In this document: one piece after another, positions 34,655-43,676 of the stretch
Layout: each line of letters begins with the position of its first letter
How positions within the stretch are numbered: position 1 is the stretch's first letter
NCBI RefSeq assembly: GCF_000403135.1
Contig: NZ_AQPN01000077.1
Coordinates: 1-64,000 of the forward strand
From: Arcticibacter svalbardensis MN12-7
GTDB taxonomy: Bacteria > Bacteroidota > Bacteroidia > Sphingobacteriales > Sphingobacteriaceae
Direction of reading: 5' to 3'
Length of the DNA: 64,000 bases
Program-made: the position numbers and the translations under genes
The notes under the pieces: generated by a model
Told to the model about the DNA's origin: nothing
What the model saw: the letters and a program-made list of their open reading frames with translations, nothing else
Database searches by the model: none

Positions 34655-35875
34655 TTGAATTTCTCATCTTTTGTTGCTAACAGGATAACCTTTCAGTCAC
34701 AGCGAACTTTTTCAAAGTTAAGTGTGCGTATTGCCATCATTGGTATTATACTTGGTTTGGCAGTCATGATACTTTCTGTAGCTGTCGTAAAAGGGTTTAA
34801 ATCTGAGATACGGGAAAAGGTAAGAGGATTTTCCGGAGATATCATCGTCATGAAGTATGATTTAAATGCATCATACGAAAACTCACCCTTCATTATCAAA
34901 GCCGATTCACTTCAAATTATGGGTAAGGTACCCAATGTGGACTATTATCAGCCTTATGCTTTAAAGCCCGGAATCATAAATGCCAATAATGAAATGGAAG
35001 GGGTGATATTAAAAGGGGTAGATAAAAACTTTCATTGGGATTATTTTAAGAATATTTTAATATCCGGACATGTAATTGACTTTAGCGACAGTGTTAAAGC
35101 AAAAGGGCAGATCCTGATCTCTAAGGTCATTGCGGATAGATTGCAATTGAAGACAGGGGACGATTTCCTGATGTATTTTGTTCAGGAACCTCTTCGTAAA
35201 AGGAAATTCAGTATTGTTGGTATCTACGATCTTGGGATAGAAGAAGTAGACCGGACCTACGTCATCGGCGACCTATCTGTGATACAAAGATTGAATAACT
35301 GGAAACAGAATGAGGTAGGAGGTTATGAGATAAGAGTTAAGAATTTTGATCGGATAGATCAAACCTCATTAAACGTTAGTGATGCACTCAGCTTTGGCTT
35401 GCAAGCCTTTTCAATTAAGGAGTATTATACCACAATCTTTCAGTGGTTATCTTTATTAGATGTAAACACACAGGTAATTCTGGTTCTGATGCTCGCCGTA
35501 GCTACGATCAATATGATTTCTGCCTTACTCATCATTATTCTTGAACGAACAAATATGATTGGTATTTTGAAAGCTTTAGGCTGTACCAATTGGGCGATAC
35601 AAAAGATATTTTTAAGGAATGCAGCCTATTTGATTGGAATAGGCTTGTTACTTGGAAATATAGTAGGCATAGGATTAGGGCTATTTCAATCCTATACCCA
35701 TTTTTTTAAGCTGGATCAAGCCTCGTACTATATGTCATTTGTCCCGGTTGAACTTGACTTCCCCGATATTATTATGTTAAATTTAGGTACCCTCTTGATC
35801 TGTTTACTTGTACTGATCATTCCTTCTACCTTAGTGAGTAAAATTTCACCAACAAAAGCGATCACATTCAAATAA
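34655..35875 (+). CDS. FtsX-like ABC transporter permease (LolC/E type)
   Basis: 406 residues. TTG start at 34655, chosen because the family opening NFSSFVANRI-TF...SFSKLSVRIAI begins there and no ATG lies upstream in frame. One TM at about 27-50, then a large periplasmic domain (50-265), then three TMs at about 270-295, 320-350 and 370-395: the MacB/LolE topology. The ATP-binding partner is not adjacent. A lipoprotein-release role is plausible but not certain. Confidence 0.85.
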   Translation: MNFSSFVANRITFQSQRTFSKLSVRIAIIGIILGLAVMILSVAVVKGFKSEIREKVRGFSGDIIVMKYDLNASYENSPFIIKADSLQIMGKVPNVDYYQPYALKPGIINANNEMEGVILKGVDKNFHWDYFKNILISGHVIDFSDSVKAKGQILISKVIADRLQLKTGDDFLMYFVQEPLRKRKFSIVGIYDLGIEEVDRTYVIGDLSVIQRLNNWKQNEVGGYEIRVKNFDRIDQTSLNVSDALSFGLQAFSIKEYYTTIFQWLSLLDVNTQVILVLMLAVATINMISALLIIILERTNMIGILKALGCTNWAIQKIFLRNAAYLIGIGLLLGNIVGIGLGLFQSYTHFFKLDQASYYMSFVPVELDFPDIIMLNLGTLLICLLVLIIPSTLVSKISPTKAITFK

Positions 35876-37201
35876 TTATCGCGTAGTAAAGCTCCATTTG
35901 AGGTTAAGACCTGCAGCTCCAAAACGTAAATTTTGAGCTCCCAAGCCAGCTAATGGATATTTTAAAAATGGTTCAAGAGATAACTTGCTCTGTTTGCCAA
36001 TTGGGTATCCGTATCCTACTGATAGGTTAAGCATTCTTGCAAAGTCGAAAGTGCTTGAATTAGTAGTAGTTGTTTCATCAGGATGTTCCTGAAATGCGTT
36101 TGCTTCCAAAGAATTGTAACCGTAAGCATACGTATACGTTTCATCAAAAAAGAAGTTAGAACTTAAGCCTGCAACAATATAGAGCTCATTCTCTTTCCTA
36201 AATACCGTATATTTTAGATTGATCGGCACATCCAATCCAAGCAAAGAAGCATCATAGCCGTTAATAGAATAATTAACAGCTGATGTTTTTGTTTCAGCAC
36301 TGGAAACCATTAAATTACTGACTCTTGATGTGGAAGAGGTTATAAAAGACGATGCTACCTGTTCAGGTATTCTTTTATTGTATTTAAGGGTATTCTGAGC
36401 GAGAGATAAACCAGTTGTAAACTTCAAATTACGTGTTATGCCTAATTCCGATGAAACCCCTACACCTGTATTCATGCTTGATTTACTACCCTCAGCATAA
36501 GAAACATGACTACCAGCGAAAAGACTAAATGATAATCTGGAGTCTTTTTTAACCTTTACAATTGGTGCTTTATCGTTAGTCAGCATAGCATTTTTTGCTC
36601 GTTGTAACTCATCATAATCATTTGCTACAGCAGATAACTGTCTCTGGGGCTCCTTATATGTTTCAGTATCTTCTGTGCGTTCCTGCAAGGTAGCAAGCTC
36701 TTTATTCAAAGGAATGCTAAGGTTAGTACTTGTAATTAAAGTATCCAAAATAGCGTATTCTTTAGAAATTGATTCAGGTATGTTTTTTATACTTGAATAC
36801 ACAACTGCAGATTCAGTAAACTTGGGTTGTTTTATACGTGAATAAGTTGCTTGAACAGGTTGGGGAACTGTTTTTTTAGCTTGTAAATTTGAATCACTTA
36901 TCACTACAGGATTAGCATTTTTTAAATTTTGATCAATACTATTTTTAGAAATAGTATGAACCTTATCCTTATTATTAATATTCTGATCATTAATAGTTTG
37001 ATTAAAGAGCGCCCAAGTACCCGCAACAAGTAATAATACCGCAGCAGCCGATCCTAACCAATAAATAAAAGGAGAACGTACCTTCTTTTCAGGGAATTTT
37101 TTACGCAACTCCTTCCATCCTAAATCAGCAGAATCATCTTCGTAAAGATTAAAAACCTGCTGGATTCTTTCTGAAAGCTTTTTATCAAAGTTATCCTGCA
37201 T
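35876..37201 (-). CDS. Membrane-anchored protein with C-terminal beta-barrel, coupled to an ECF sigma factor
   Basis: 441 residues. A cytosolic N-terminus (1-45, charged) is followed by one TM at about 46-66, a long Ser/Thr/Asn-rich linker (70-210), then a C-terminal region of alternating hydrophobic strands ending in aromatic residues (LSFSLFAGSHVSY... to LKWSFTTR), like an outer-membrane beta-barrel. The gene overlaps the upstream sigma factor by 11 nt. The layout suggests an anti-sigma-like sensor, although no ZAS zinc motif is present. Confidence 0.75.
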   Translation of the reverse strand: MQDNFDKKLSERIQQVFNLYEDDSADLGWKELRKKFPEKKVRSPFIYWLGSAAAVLLLVAGTWALFNQTINDQNINNKDKVHTISKNSIDQNLKNANPVVISDSNLQAKKTVPQPVQATYSRIKQPKFTESAVVYSSIKNIPESISKEYAILDTLITSTNLSIPLNKELATLQERTEDTETYKEPQRQLSAVANDYDELQRAKNAMLTNDKAPIVKVKKDSRLSFSLFAGSHVSYAEGSKSSMNTGVGVSSELGITRNLKFTTGLSLAQNTLKYNKRIPEQVASSFITSSTSRVSNLMVSSAETKTSAVNYSINGYDASLLGLDVPINLKYTVFRKENELYIVAGLSSNFFFDETYTYAYGYNSLEANAFQEHPDETTTTNSSTFDFARMLNLSVGYGYPIGKQSKLSLEPFLKYPLAGLGAQNLRFGAAGLNLKWSFTTR

Positions 37202-37772
37202 AGCTACCCTCCTGTTGAATCCAGTGTTTCCTAAGCTTCTCTTTAGCCCTGCTTAAATAAACCCTCGAAGAGCTTACCGGTATAGATAGCATCTCACCAA
37301 TTTCATCGTGACTGTAACCATCTATTTCATATAAGTTAAACACCAGTTTTTGTGTTTCAGGTAAAATATCTAATAATTTTAAAATATCCTTAGCATTAAT
37401 ATTTTCAATGATATCAGGTGCTTTTCCAATATAGATTGCTTCATCTATATCTGCCTGATTCATATGTTTTAAATTTCTTCTTCTGTGATCTATTGATGTA
37501 TTCACAATAATTCGTCGTAACCAAGCTTTAAAAGGCTGATGCTCATTATAAGATTGAATGGACTTAAATACCTTAATAAATGAATCATTAACAACTTCTA
37601 AAACATCATCCCTATTTTTTAAGTATCGCATTCCAACTCCCATAGCATATCCATAGAAATGTTTATAAAGCTTTTCCTGAAACTTTAATTCTCCCGACTT
37701 GCATTTCGAAATCAGTTCATCTTCAGAAAAGCTCTGAGTAACATGCATGGAGTTGGATTCGTTTTTAATCAA
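37191..37772 (-). CDS. ECF RNA polymerase sigma factor
   Basis: 193 residues. Region 2: LYKHFYGYAMGVGMRYLKNRDDVLEVVNDSFIKVFK, with the -10-reading DxFxKV. Region 4: LPETQKLVFNLYEIDGYSHDEIGEMLSIPVSSSRVYLSRAKEKLR, a helix-turn-helix. The start could be Met1 (37772) or Met9 (37748). It pairs with the overlapping transmembrane gene downstream, as ECF sigma factors pair with their regulators; the signal is unknown. Confidence 0.9.
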   Translation of the reverse strand: MIKNESNSMHVTQSFSEDELISKCKSGELKFQEKLYKHFYGYAMGVGMRYLKNRDDVLEVVNDSFIKVFKSIQSYNEHQPFKAWLRRIIVNTSIDHRRRNLKHMNQADIDEAIYIGKAPDIIENINAKDILKLLDILPETQKLVFNLYEIDGYSHDEIGEMLSIPVSSSRVYLSRAKEKLRKHWIQQEGSYAG

Positions 37773-37875
37773 TAAACATTTAAATACTTTGATGATATAA
37801 AACGATCTGCTGTACTTTATAATGTATACGCAGACCTTTTTAATATTGCGACAACGGAAGTATTATTTTTTTGAC

Positions 37876-38682
37876 TTAGATCGTTTTAGCTTCATTCCAA
37901 AAAATATCCATTTCTGCAAGAGTCATATCCTGGAGCGCCTTGCCTTTTTCAGTAGCCTTTAGTTCCAGGTACTGAAACCGCTTAATGAATTTTCTATTGG
38001 TTTTTTCAAGAGCATTTTCAGGGTTGATCTTAATAAACCGGGCATAATTAATTAAGGAGAATAAAAGATCGCCAAACTCTCCCTCCGCTTTATCCATGTC
38101 AATCGGTGTGTCATCTGTGGTGTTAAACTCCTGCTTAAATTCCTCCATCTCCTCTTCCACTTTCTCCCATACCTGAGATTTCTTTTCCCAATCAAAGCCC
38201 ACACCTTTCACTTTTTCCTGAATACGAGAGGCTTTAACCAGTGCAGGCAGGGAAGGAGGAACTCCACTAAGAACCGACTTATTTCCCTCTCTTAATTTAA
38301 TCTGTTCCCAGTTGCGTTTTACATCTTCCTCATTTTCAACTACTACATCGCCATAAATATGAGGATGTCTGACGATGAGCTTTTCACAAATGCTATTCAA
38401 TACATCAACTATATCAAAATCACCCTTCTCTGATGCAATCTTTGCATAGAAGACTAAATGAAGCATGATGTCTCCAATTTCTTTTTTTATTTCCTGACTA
38501 TCACCCTCAAGAATTGCATCTGATAATTCATATGTTTCTTCAATAGTAAGATGCCTTAAACTTTCAATCGTTTGTTTTTTATCCCAGGGACATTGCGCAC
38601 GAAGCGTATTCATGATAGTTAAAAGACGTTCAAATGCGGATGCAGGGTTATTTCCCTCTGCGGGAATGATGTTTTGAGGCAT
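37876..38682 (-). CDS. mazG: Nucleoside triphosphate pyrophosphohydrolase
   Basis: 268 residues with two tandem MazG domains. Metal-binding EExxE-type motifs are visible (TIEETYELSDAI, EKVEEEMEEFKQEF). It hydrolyses dNTPs and damaged nucleotides to monophosphates and, in E. coli, lowers ppGpp. No toxin-antitoxin partner is adjacent. A TATTTTTG (minus) element lies 16 nt upstream. Confidence 0.95.
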   Translation of the reverse strand: MPQNIIPAEGNNPASAFERLLTIMNTLRAQCPWDKKQTIESLRHLTIEETYELSDAILEGDSQEIKKEIGDIMLHLVFYAKIASEKGDFDIVDVLNSICEKLIVRHPHIYGDVVVENEEDVKRNWEQIKLREGNKSVLSGVPPSLPALVKASRIQEKVKGVGFDWEKKSQVWEKVEEEMEEFKQEFNTTDDTPIDMDKAEGEFGDLLFSLINYARFIKINPENALEKTNRKFIKRFQYLELKATEKGKALQDMTLAEMDIFWNEAKTI

Positions 38683-38698
38683 AGAAATATAGTTTAAG

Positions 38699-38706
38699 CA
38701 AAAATA
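38699..38706 (-). promoter_or_regulatory. Possible -7 element of mazG
   Basis: Reads TATTTTTG on the minus strand, 16 nt before the mazG start codon. Confidence 0.4.
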
Positions 38707-38801
38707 AGTAAAATCAACTTACTAATTAGGCGACCAGTTTTATTGAAAGTTTATATGTTCAACTATTTACTTACTATCCTGGCAACTACTAGCCGTAAAC
38801 A

Positions 38802-38843
38802 AACAAAGGGCTGTAAGTGATTATTCGCCTACAGCCCTTTGTT
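38802..38843 (-). terminator. Bidirectional-looking terminator hairpin after the C1 peptidase gene
   Basis: 14-bp perfect stem AACAAAGGGCTGTA/TACAGCCCTTTGTT with a 14-nt loop. The minus strand ends in TTTGTTT inside the stem. It lies about 130 nt past the peptidase stop. Confidence 0.7.
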
Positions 38844-38973
38844 TTAACTATTGTGTTTGAAATTTATAAAAAGCAACTTAAAACTATAGATATTCCCCAA
38901 GAAAAGGGGACGTGGAAATAAATCACCTTAGGTGTAATGAAGGAATGTAATTTCCCTATTTTTCCTGCGTGAT

Positions 38974-40161
38974 TTATTCTCCTATTTCTTTCCTGATACC
39001 TGATGGGATACCATTTTTGTTAAGCAAAAAAGCAGTGGTTTTAAACTTAACAAAGTTTTTGGTTACATATAAATATCCTTTATAATCGTTAGTTAATCCC
39101 CATGAATTCTTTACAATGTAATATTCTTTACCATTTTGATCTTTGGCAAGCCCAACAATGTGCATACCGTGATCATCAGTCGTCGTGTAATTGTCAAAAT
39201 CCTGTTGTCTCATTTCCGGAGTGATCGTCATTTCTGGTTTCGGACCATCAAATAGTTCATTCTTCTGCTGATCCGTCATGTCGTCATATTTAGTTTCCGG
39301 TACATAAGCAACTCCATTCTTCCAGCTGAAGCTTTTTTCACTTACATCAGTCGCCCAGGCTACTGTAAATCCCTTTTTCAATGCATTATCAATGATTGTC
39401 GTAATATCATCCATTTTTACATTATAAACCTGGTCAAATGACCAGTTGTCTGGAACTAATAAGGTGAATTTCTTGTAATAAGGGTAATCCGTAAAAGAGG
39501 ATATTTCCACATAATCATCCGGATTTATACCAACTCGTTCTTTTGCAAAACTCTGGGGTGTATACGTTTTACCTTCATAGGTAAAAGACTGTGGTACCTT
39601 TCCTAAATAAGCGTCAATTGCTCCGCTATAGGCATTAATCCAGTTTGGCGTTAATGTCTCATTGGGATTTTTAACTACTGCTTCAAGAATTCCGGTCGTA
39701 ATACTTGCCATTTCAGCAAACTTATTCTTTGTCGTTCCATAGTTTAAACCAGTATAAACACTCTGTGGAACAGTGCCATATTTACGGTACATATTAATTA
39801 CATCATGCAATGCACCTCCATCACCAAGCCCAACTGCGCCATGCATCCTTACATAATTCTTGCCTTTTTCAACATAAACATAGCGAGCAGTGAAAATTGG
39901 AGAGAGCTCAACAGGCTTACGTCCTTGTTTAATCATTTCTGATTCAAGGAATGAATTGGTAGAATAACTCCAGCAGGTACCTGATGATCCCTGGCTTTTG
40001 ATCGAAGTGTTTTCTAAATTAATGATTTCGGTGAATTTAAATTTTTCTTTACTATTGATGCTTTGATTGGAGTCTAATGATTTTACCAGATTATCCTGAG
40101 CAAAAGTTAAGTTTGTCGCTACAAATAATACAGCAACTAAAATAGAGAATGTGTACTTCAT
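38974..40161 (-). CDS. C1 family peptidase (aminopeptidase C/bleomycin hydrolase-like)
   Basis: 395 residues. A Sec signal peptide (MKYTFSILVAVLFVATNLTFA) directs it to the periplasm. Papain-type catalytic residues: Gln in KSQGSSGTCW with Cys63, His in DDHGMHIVG near 338, Asn in IVKNSWG near 357. Secreted Bacteroidetes C1A enzymes of this size resemble PepC but carry a signal peptide, whereas classic PepC is cytosolic. Monocistronic. Confidence 0.92.
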   Translation of the reverse strand: MKYTFSILVAVLFVATNLTFAQDNLVKSLDSNQSINSKEKFKFTEIINLENTSIKSQGSSGTCWSYSTNSFLESEMIKQGRKPVELSPIFTARYVYVEKGKNYVRMHGAVGLGDGGALHDVINMYRKYGTVPQSVYTGLNYGTTKNKFAEMASITTGILEAVVKNPNETLTPNWINAYSGAIDAYLGKVPQSFTYEGKTYTPQSFAKERVGINPDDYVEISSFTDYPYYKKFTLLVPDNWSFDQVYNVKMDDITTIIDNALKKGFTVAWATDVSEKSFSWKNGVAYVPETKYDDMTDQQKNELFDGPKPEMTITPEMRQQDFDNYTTTDDHGMHIVGLAKDQNGKEYYIVKNSWGLTNDYKGYLYVTKNFVKFKTTAFLLNKNGIPSGIRKEIGE

Positions 40162-40290
40162 TAGTTTGTTAAAGTAATTATATGGGATAAAATTTTAAGA
40201 ATTAGTGATACTAAATCACGTCTCTCTTATTAGATTGCAAAAATAGGCGATCTATCCTTAAAAAAAGCAATCAATTCTTAAATTAAAGTA

Positions 40291-43200
40291 TTAATCGCAT
40301 TCAGGATGGGTGAAAATAAACGTATCTGAGGTCCCTTCTGCACCCATTGTGTCTCCTTTTAGGTATTGCCACCAGAATTTAGGATGTTCCTTGGGACGAT
40401 TCCCCTCTTCATTCATGGTTTGAGCATCATAAAGCCTTCCATTAATCATTACAGATCTTATTTTTTCTGAATTCCTGATGTCTATAAGCGGATTAGCGTC
40501 CAACACAATCAGGTCGGCTAATTTGCCAGGTTCAAGGGATCCAATTTCTTTCGACATGCCTAAATACGCTGCCCCGTTTATAGTTGCAGCTCGTATTGCC
40601 TCCAAAGAACTCATCCCCCCCTGCGCAAGCATCCACATTTCCCAATGCGCTCCAATACCTTGAATCTGACCATGAGAACCCAGGTTTATTTTAGTCCCTC
40701 CATCTGAAATGTATTTAACAGCCTTTGAAACCTCAATATGTCCATAGTCTCCAAATTCTGATGTTGTCCTTCTTCTGGATTTAACATCAATTATAGATCT
40801 TGGGGTAAAAGTTAAGAGTTTCTCATTTTCCCATACGTTAGTCCGGTCATACCAAAAGTTTTCTCCTGATTGCGAACCATAACTTACGATAAGGGTAGGG
40901 GTGTATCCAGTCTTGCTCGCATTCCATAGTGATTTTACATCTTTATAAACCGGAACTACCGGAATATTATGTTCTATACCTGTGTGTCCATCCAGAATCA
41001 TAGACATGTTCGTAAAAAACGTAGATCCTCCTTCAGGAAAAACGTCCATTTTCAATTCACGCGCTGCCTGTATAATCTGCTGCCTTTGTTCTCTTCTTGG
41101 TTGATTGTATGATTTTACAGAAATAGCCCCTGCCATCTTTAATCGCCTTAAGTTGGAACGGGCATCATCCAGACTGTTAATAACTGCCTTGAAGTCACCA
41201 TCAGCACCATATAATATCGTTCCTGTAGAAAATATCCTGGGGCCTATAATGGTACCTGCCCGAACCATTTCAGCCTGACTAAATACCATTTCAGTATTGC
41301 TTGATGGATCATGAGATGTGGTTACACCATAAGCCAGGTTTGCAAAATAACTCCAGTCCTGTTGTGGCGATATTCCATCAGGACTAGTTGGTAAATGCGC
41401 ATGAACATCTACTATCCCTGGCATAATGGTTTGATTGTCTGCACTTATCACCTTTGCGTCATCAGGTATTTTAACCTGGTCGGCCGGACCTACAGCAAGA
41501 ATGCGGTTCTGATCAATTACAATAGTTCCATTTTCAATTACCTCATCACCTTTCATGGTAATGATCCGGGCATTTGTAATTGCAATCTTGCCTTCAGGGA
41601 CATCAGATTTTATTCTTAATCCAATCTCAATACCCGAAGTATCAATAGGAGGTATAGTAGCCGGTGCTCCTTCAGCAAAGCTAAATGAATTCTTAAGTTC
41701 TCTGCTGAAATACTGAGAACCCAGTGTCCAGTTTAGTTTTTTACTGTCCCTGCTCCAGTGAATATAAATTCCCGCATCCCTTGTTACCCGTGTTAGAGGC
41801 AAAGATTTATTCGTAGCGGAAAGATCAATCCCATTAGCTGTATTAATCAAAGGAGTGATGTAGGCATTGAATAACTCAGTAAAGGCGAGCCATTTACCAT
41901 CAGGACTCGGTACAAATTGACTAGCATAAGTAGATACATAATGAATACGTTCATTACCACCATTCAAATCCACACTCATGTATGCCTTTTTATCATCCTT
42001 GTTGCTCTGAAAGAAAACGCGGGAATCATTGGCATTGAATGAAGGGCTAACCCCTTTGGAAGAAATCTTAACAGGTGTTCCTCCATTTACTCCGGTAATA
42101 TAAATGCCCGCACCAGTGCCAAAAGTATAACCCAGCATCGTATTTCCCACTCCTTTTGTATAAACAATTTTATCACTTTTATTTGAAAAGTGAGGGGTAT
42201 AATAATAACCTTTCTCCGTTGTTATAATGGTAGATTGTGAATTTTTCAGATCTAAACGTTTTATAGATCCCTTGTTCTCATCATTCCAATTTACATATAC
42301 CAGCCATTTACCATCGGGACTAAATTCAGGATCATATTCAAAGTCAACTCCTTGGGTAATCCGTTTAGGTTTGCCATCAGGAAGAGTCTTCAGGTAAATG
42401 AACCCACCCGAATTAAAAGCTACTGTTTTCCCATCCGGCGATGTAGTCAATTCTCTGATCATCTTCGAATCAAATTCATCACTGAACACCTGGTGCTCAA
42501 AGTTTAAAGCCTCAGCTATCGTCTGAGTAGACTTGACCTCAAAAGGAATATCGGTTACCGTTTGAGAAAGTATATCCAGATTCCTGATCTTTCCTTTTGC
42601 ATAGAATATGATATTCCTACTATCAGGGCTCCATGCAAAGTTCGGATACACACCAAAAATAGCCCAGGTCTCTTGCTGATCACGTGATAGATCTGTATAA
42701 ACAGGCCATTCTTCACCAGTAGCAAGATCATGTAAATAGAGAACCGATTTCAGCCTTACCCTTTTTACAAACGCAAGCAGTTTTCCATCCGGAGATACCT
42801 GTGGTCTTACCGCACCACCCGGTCCACCAGCAATTTGTATCGTTTCACCTGTTTCCCTATCTAATCGCTTAATCGCATATATCTCTTTATTCGGATCTTT
42901 ATTGTATTGAAAATAAGGACCCGGACTCACATCTTCACTGTAATACAAATATTTTCCGTCAGGAGATACCTCAGGCTCCCCAGCATCCTGCTGATCATTT
43001 TTGCGTTTTGTCAGCTGAACACCTTCCCCTCCAGAGATATGATACATCCACATTTCACCAGCACCCAGTGAACGTGTATTGGTAAAATGCTTACGGGCAA
43101 TTAAATATTGACTATCAGAAGTCCACACTGCATTATTCAGCAAGCGAAAAGTTTCTTTAGTAACCGAATGTTTATTCGTCCCATCCGTTTTCATGATCCA

Positions 43201-43542
43201 TATATTGTCACCGCCTTCACGATCACTGGTATAGGAGATGAATTTGCCATCAGGACTAAATCTAGGCTGCACATCAAAAGCCAGTCCGCCGGAAAGCAAA
43301 GTGGCTGTTCCTCCTTCAAAAGGCATTTTATATATATCACCTAAAAGATCAAAAACGATTTCTTTACCGTCAGGACTCAGGTCCAGATTCATCCAGGTAC
43401 CTTCATTTGTATTAAATGAAACTACCTTAGAAGGACCTCCTGGTTTTTCAACATTCCATGCCTTTGTATCTGTTTTTTGCTGAGCAAAGGTCTGCTGACA
43501 TAGCATTAAAGCTAATAAAATGAGTGCGTGTATCTTCATCAT
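40291..43542 (-). CDS. Secreted amidohydrolase with N-terminal PD40/TolB-like propeller
   Basis: 1083 residues, with signal peptide ILLALMLCQQTFAQ. The first about 650 residues carry repeated S-PDG-K propeller motifs (LSPDGKEIVF, FSPDGKFISY, VSPDGKYLYY and more). The C-terminal 400 residues are an amidohydrolase with HAHLPTSPDG in place of a strict HxH, GHTGIEHNI and the usual GSLEPGKLADLIVLDANP end. The reaction is probably hydrolysis of an imide, amide or peptide in the periplasm; the substrate is not known. The fusion is common in Bacteroidetes. Confidence 0.88.
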   Translation of the reverse strand: MMKIHALILLALMLCQQTFAQQKTDTKAWNVEKPGGPSKVVSFNTNEGTWMNLDLSPDGKEIVFDLLGDIYKMPFEGGTATLLSGGLAFDVQPRFSPDGKFISYTSDREGGDNIWIMKTDGTNKHSVTKETFRLLNNAVWTSDSQYLIARKHFTNTRSLGAGEMWMYHISGGEGVQLTKRKNDQQDAGEPEVSPDGKYLYYSEDVSPGPYFQYNKDPNKEIYAIKRLDRETGETIQIAGGPGGAVRPQVSPDGKLLAFVKRVRLKSVLYLHDLATGEEWPVYTDLSRDQQETWAIFGVYPNFAWSPDSRNIIFYAKGKIRNLDILSQTVTDIPFEVKSTQTIAEALNFEHQVFSDEFDSKMIRELTTSPDGKTVAFNSGGFIYLKTLPDGKPKRITQGVDFEYDPEFSPDGKWLVYVNWNDENKGSIKRLDLKNSQSTIITTEKGYYYTPHFSNKSDKIVYTKGVGNTMLGYTFGTGAGIYITGVNGGTPVKISSKGVSPSFNANDSRVFFQSNKDDKKAYMSVDLNGGNERIHYVSTYASQFVPSPDGKWLAFTELFNAYITPLINTANGIDLSATNKSLPLTRVTRDAGIYIHWSRDSKKLNWTLGSQYFSRELKNSFSFAEGAPATIPPIDTSGIEIGLRIKSDVPEGKIAITNARIITMKGDEVIENGTIVIDQNRILAVGPADQVKIPDDAKVISADNQTIMPGIVDVHAHLPTSPDGISPQQDWSYFANLAYGVTTSHDPSSNTEMVFSQAEMVRAGTIIGPRIFSTGTILYGADGDFKAVINSLDDARSNLRRLKMAGAISVKSYNQPRREQRQQIIQAARELKMDVFPEGGSTFFTNMSMILDGHTGIEHNIPVVPVYKDVKSLWNASKTGYTPTLIVSYGSQSGENFWYDRTNVWENEKLLTFTPRSIIDVKSRRRTTSEFGDYGHIEVSKAVKYISDGGTKINLGSHGQIQGIGAHWEMWMLAQGGMSSLEAIRAATINGAAYLGMSKEIGSLEPGKLADLIVLDANPLIDIRNSEKIRSVMINGRLYDAQTMNEEGNRPKEHPKFWWQYLKGDTMGAEGTSDTFIFTHPECD

Positions 43543-43559
43543 ATCAATTTAAAGGTACG

Positions 43560-43567
43560 CAAAAATA
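43560..43567 (-). promoter_or_regulatory. Possible -7 element of the amidohydrolase gene
   Basis: Reads TATTTTTG on the minus strand, about 17 nt before the start codon. Confidence 0.4.
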
Positions 43568-43663
43568 GACCTTCTGATCAGAAAGTTGTTAAAAAACTAA
43601 TACAAATGGTAACGATTATGCGGCATTAATTGTTATTTTCATAAATTCGGAAAGATAATTAGG

Positions 43664-43671
43664 TATGTTTG
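43664..43671 (+). promoter_or_regulatory. -7 element of recQ that selects the internal start
   Basis: TATGTTTG matches TAnnTTTG. It overlaps the upstream candidate ATG (43665) and ends 5 nt before the ATG at 43677, favouring the latter as the real start. Confidence 0.5.
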
Positions 43672-43676
43672 ATTCG

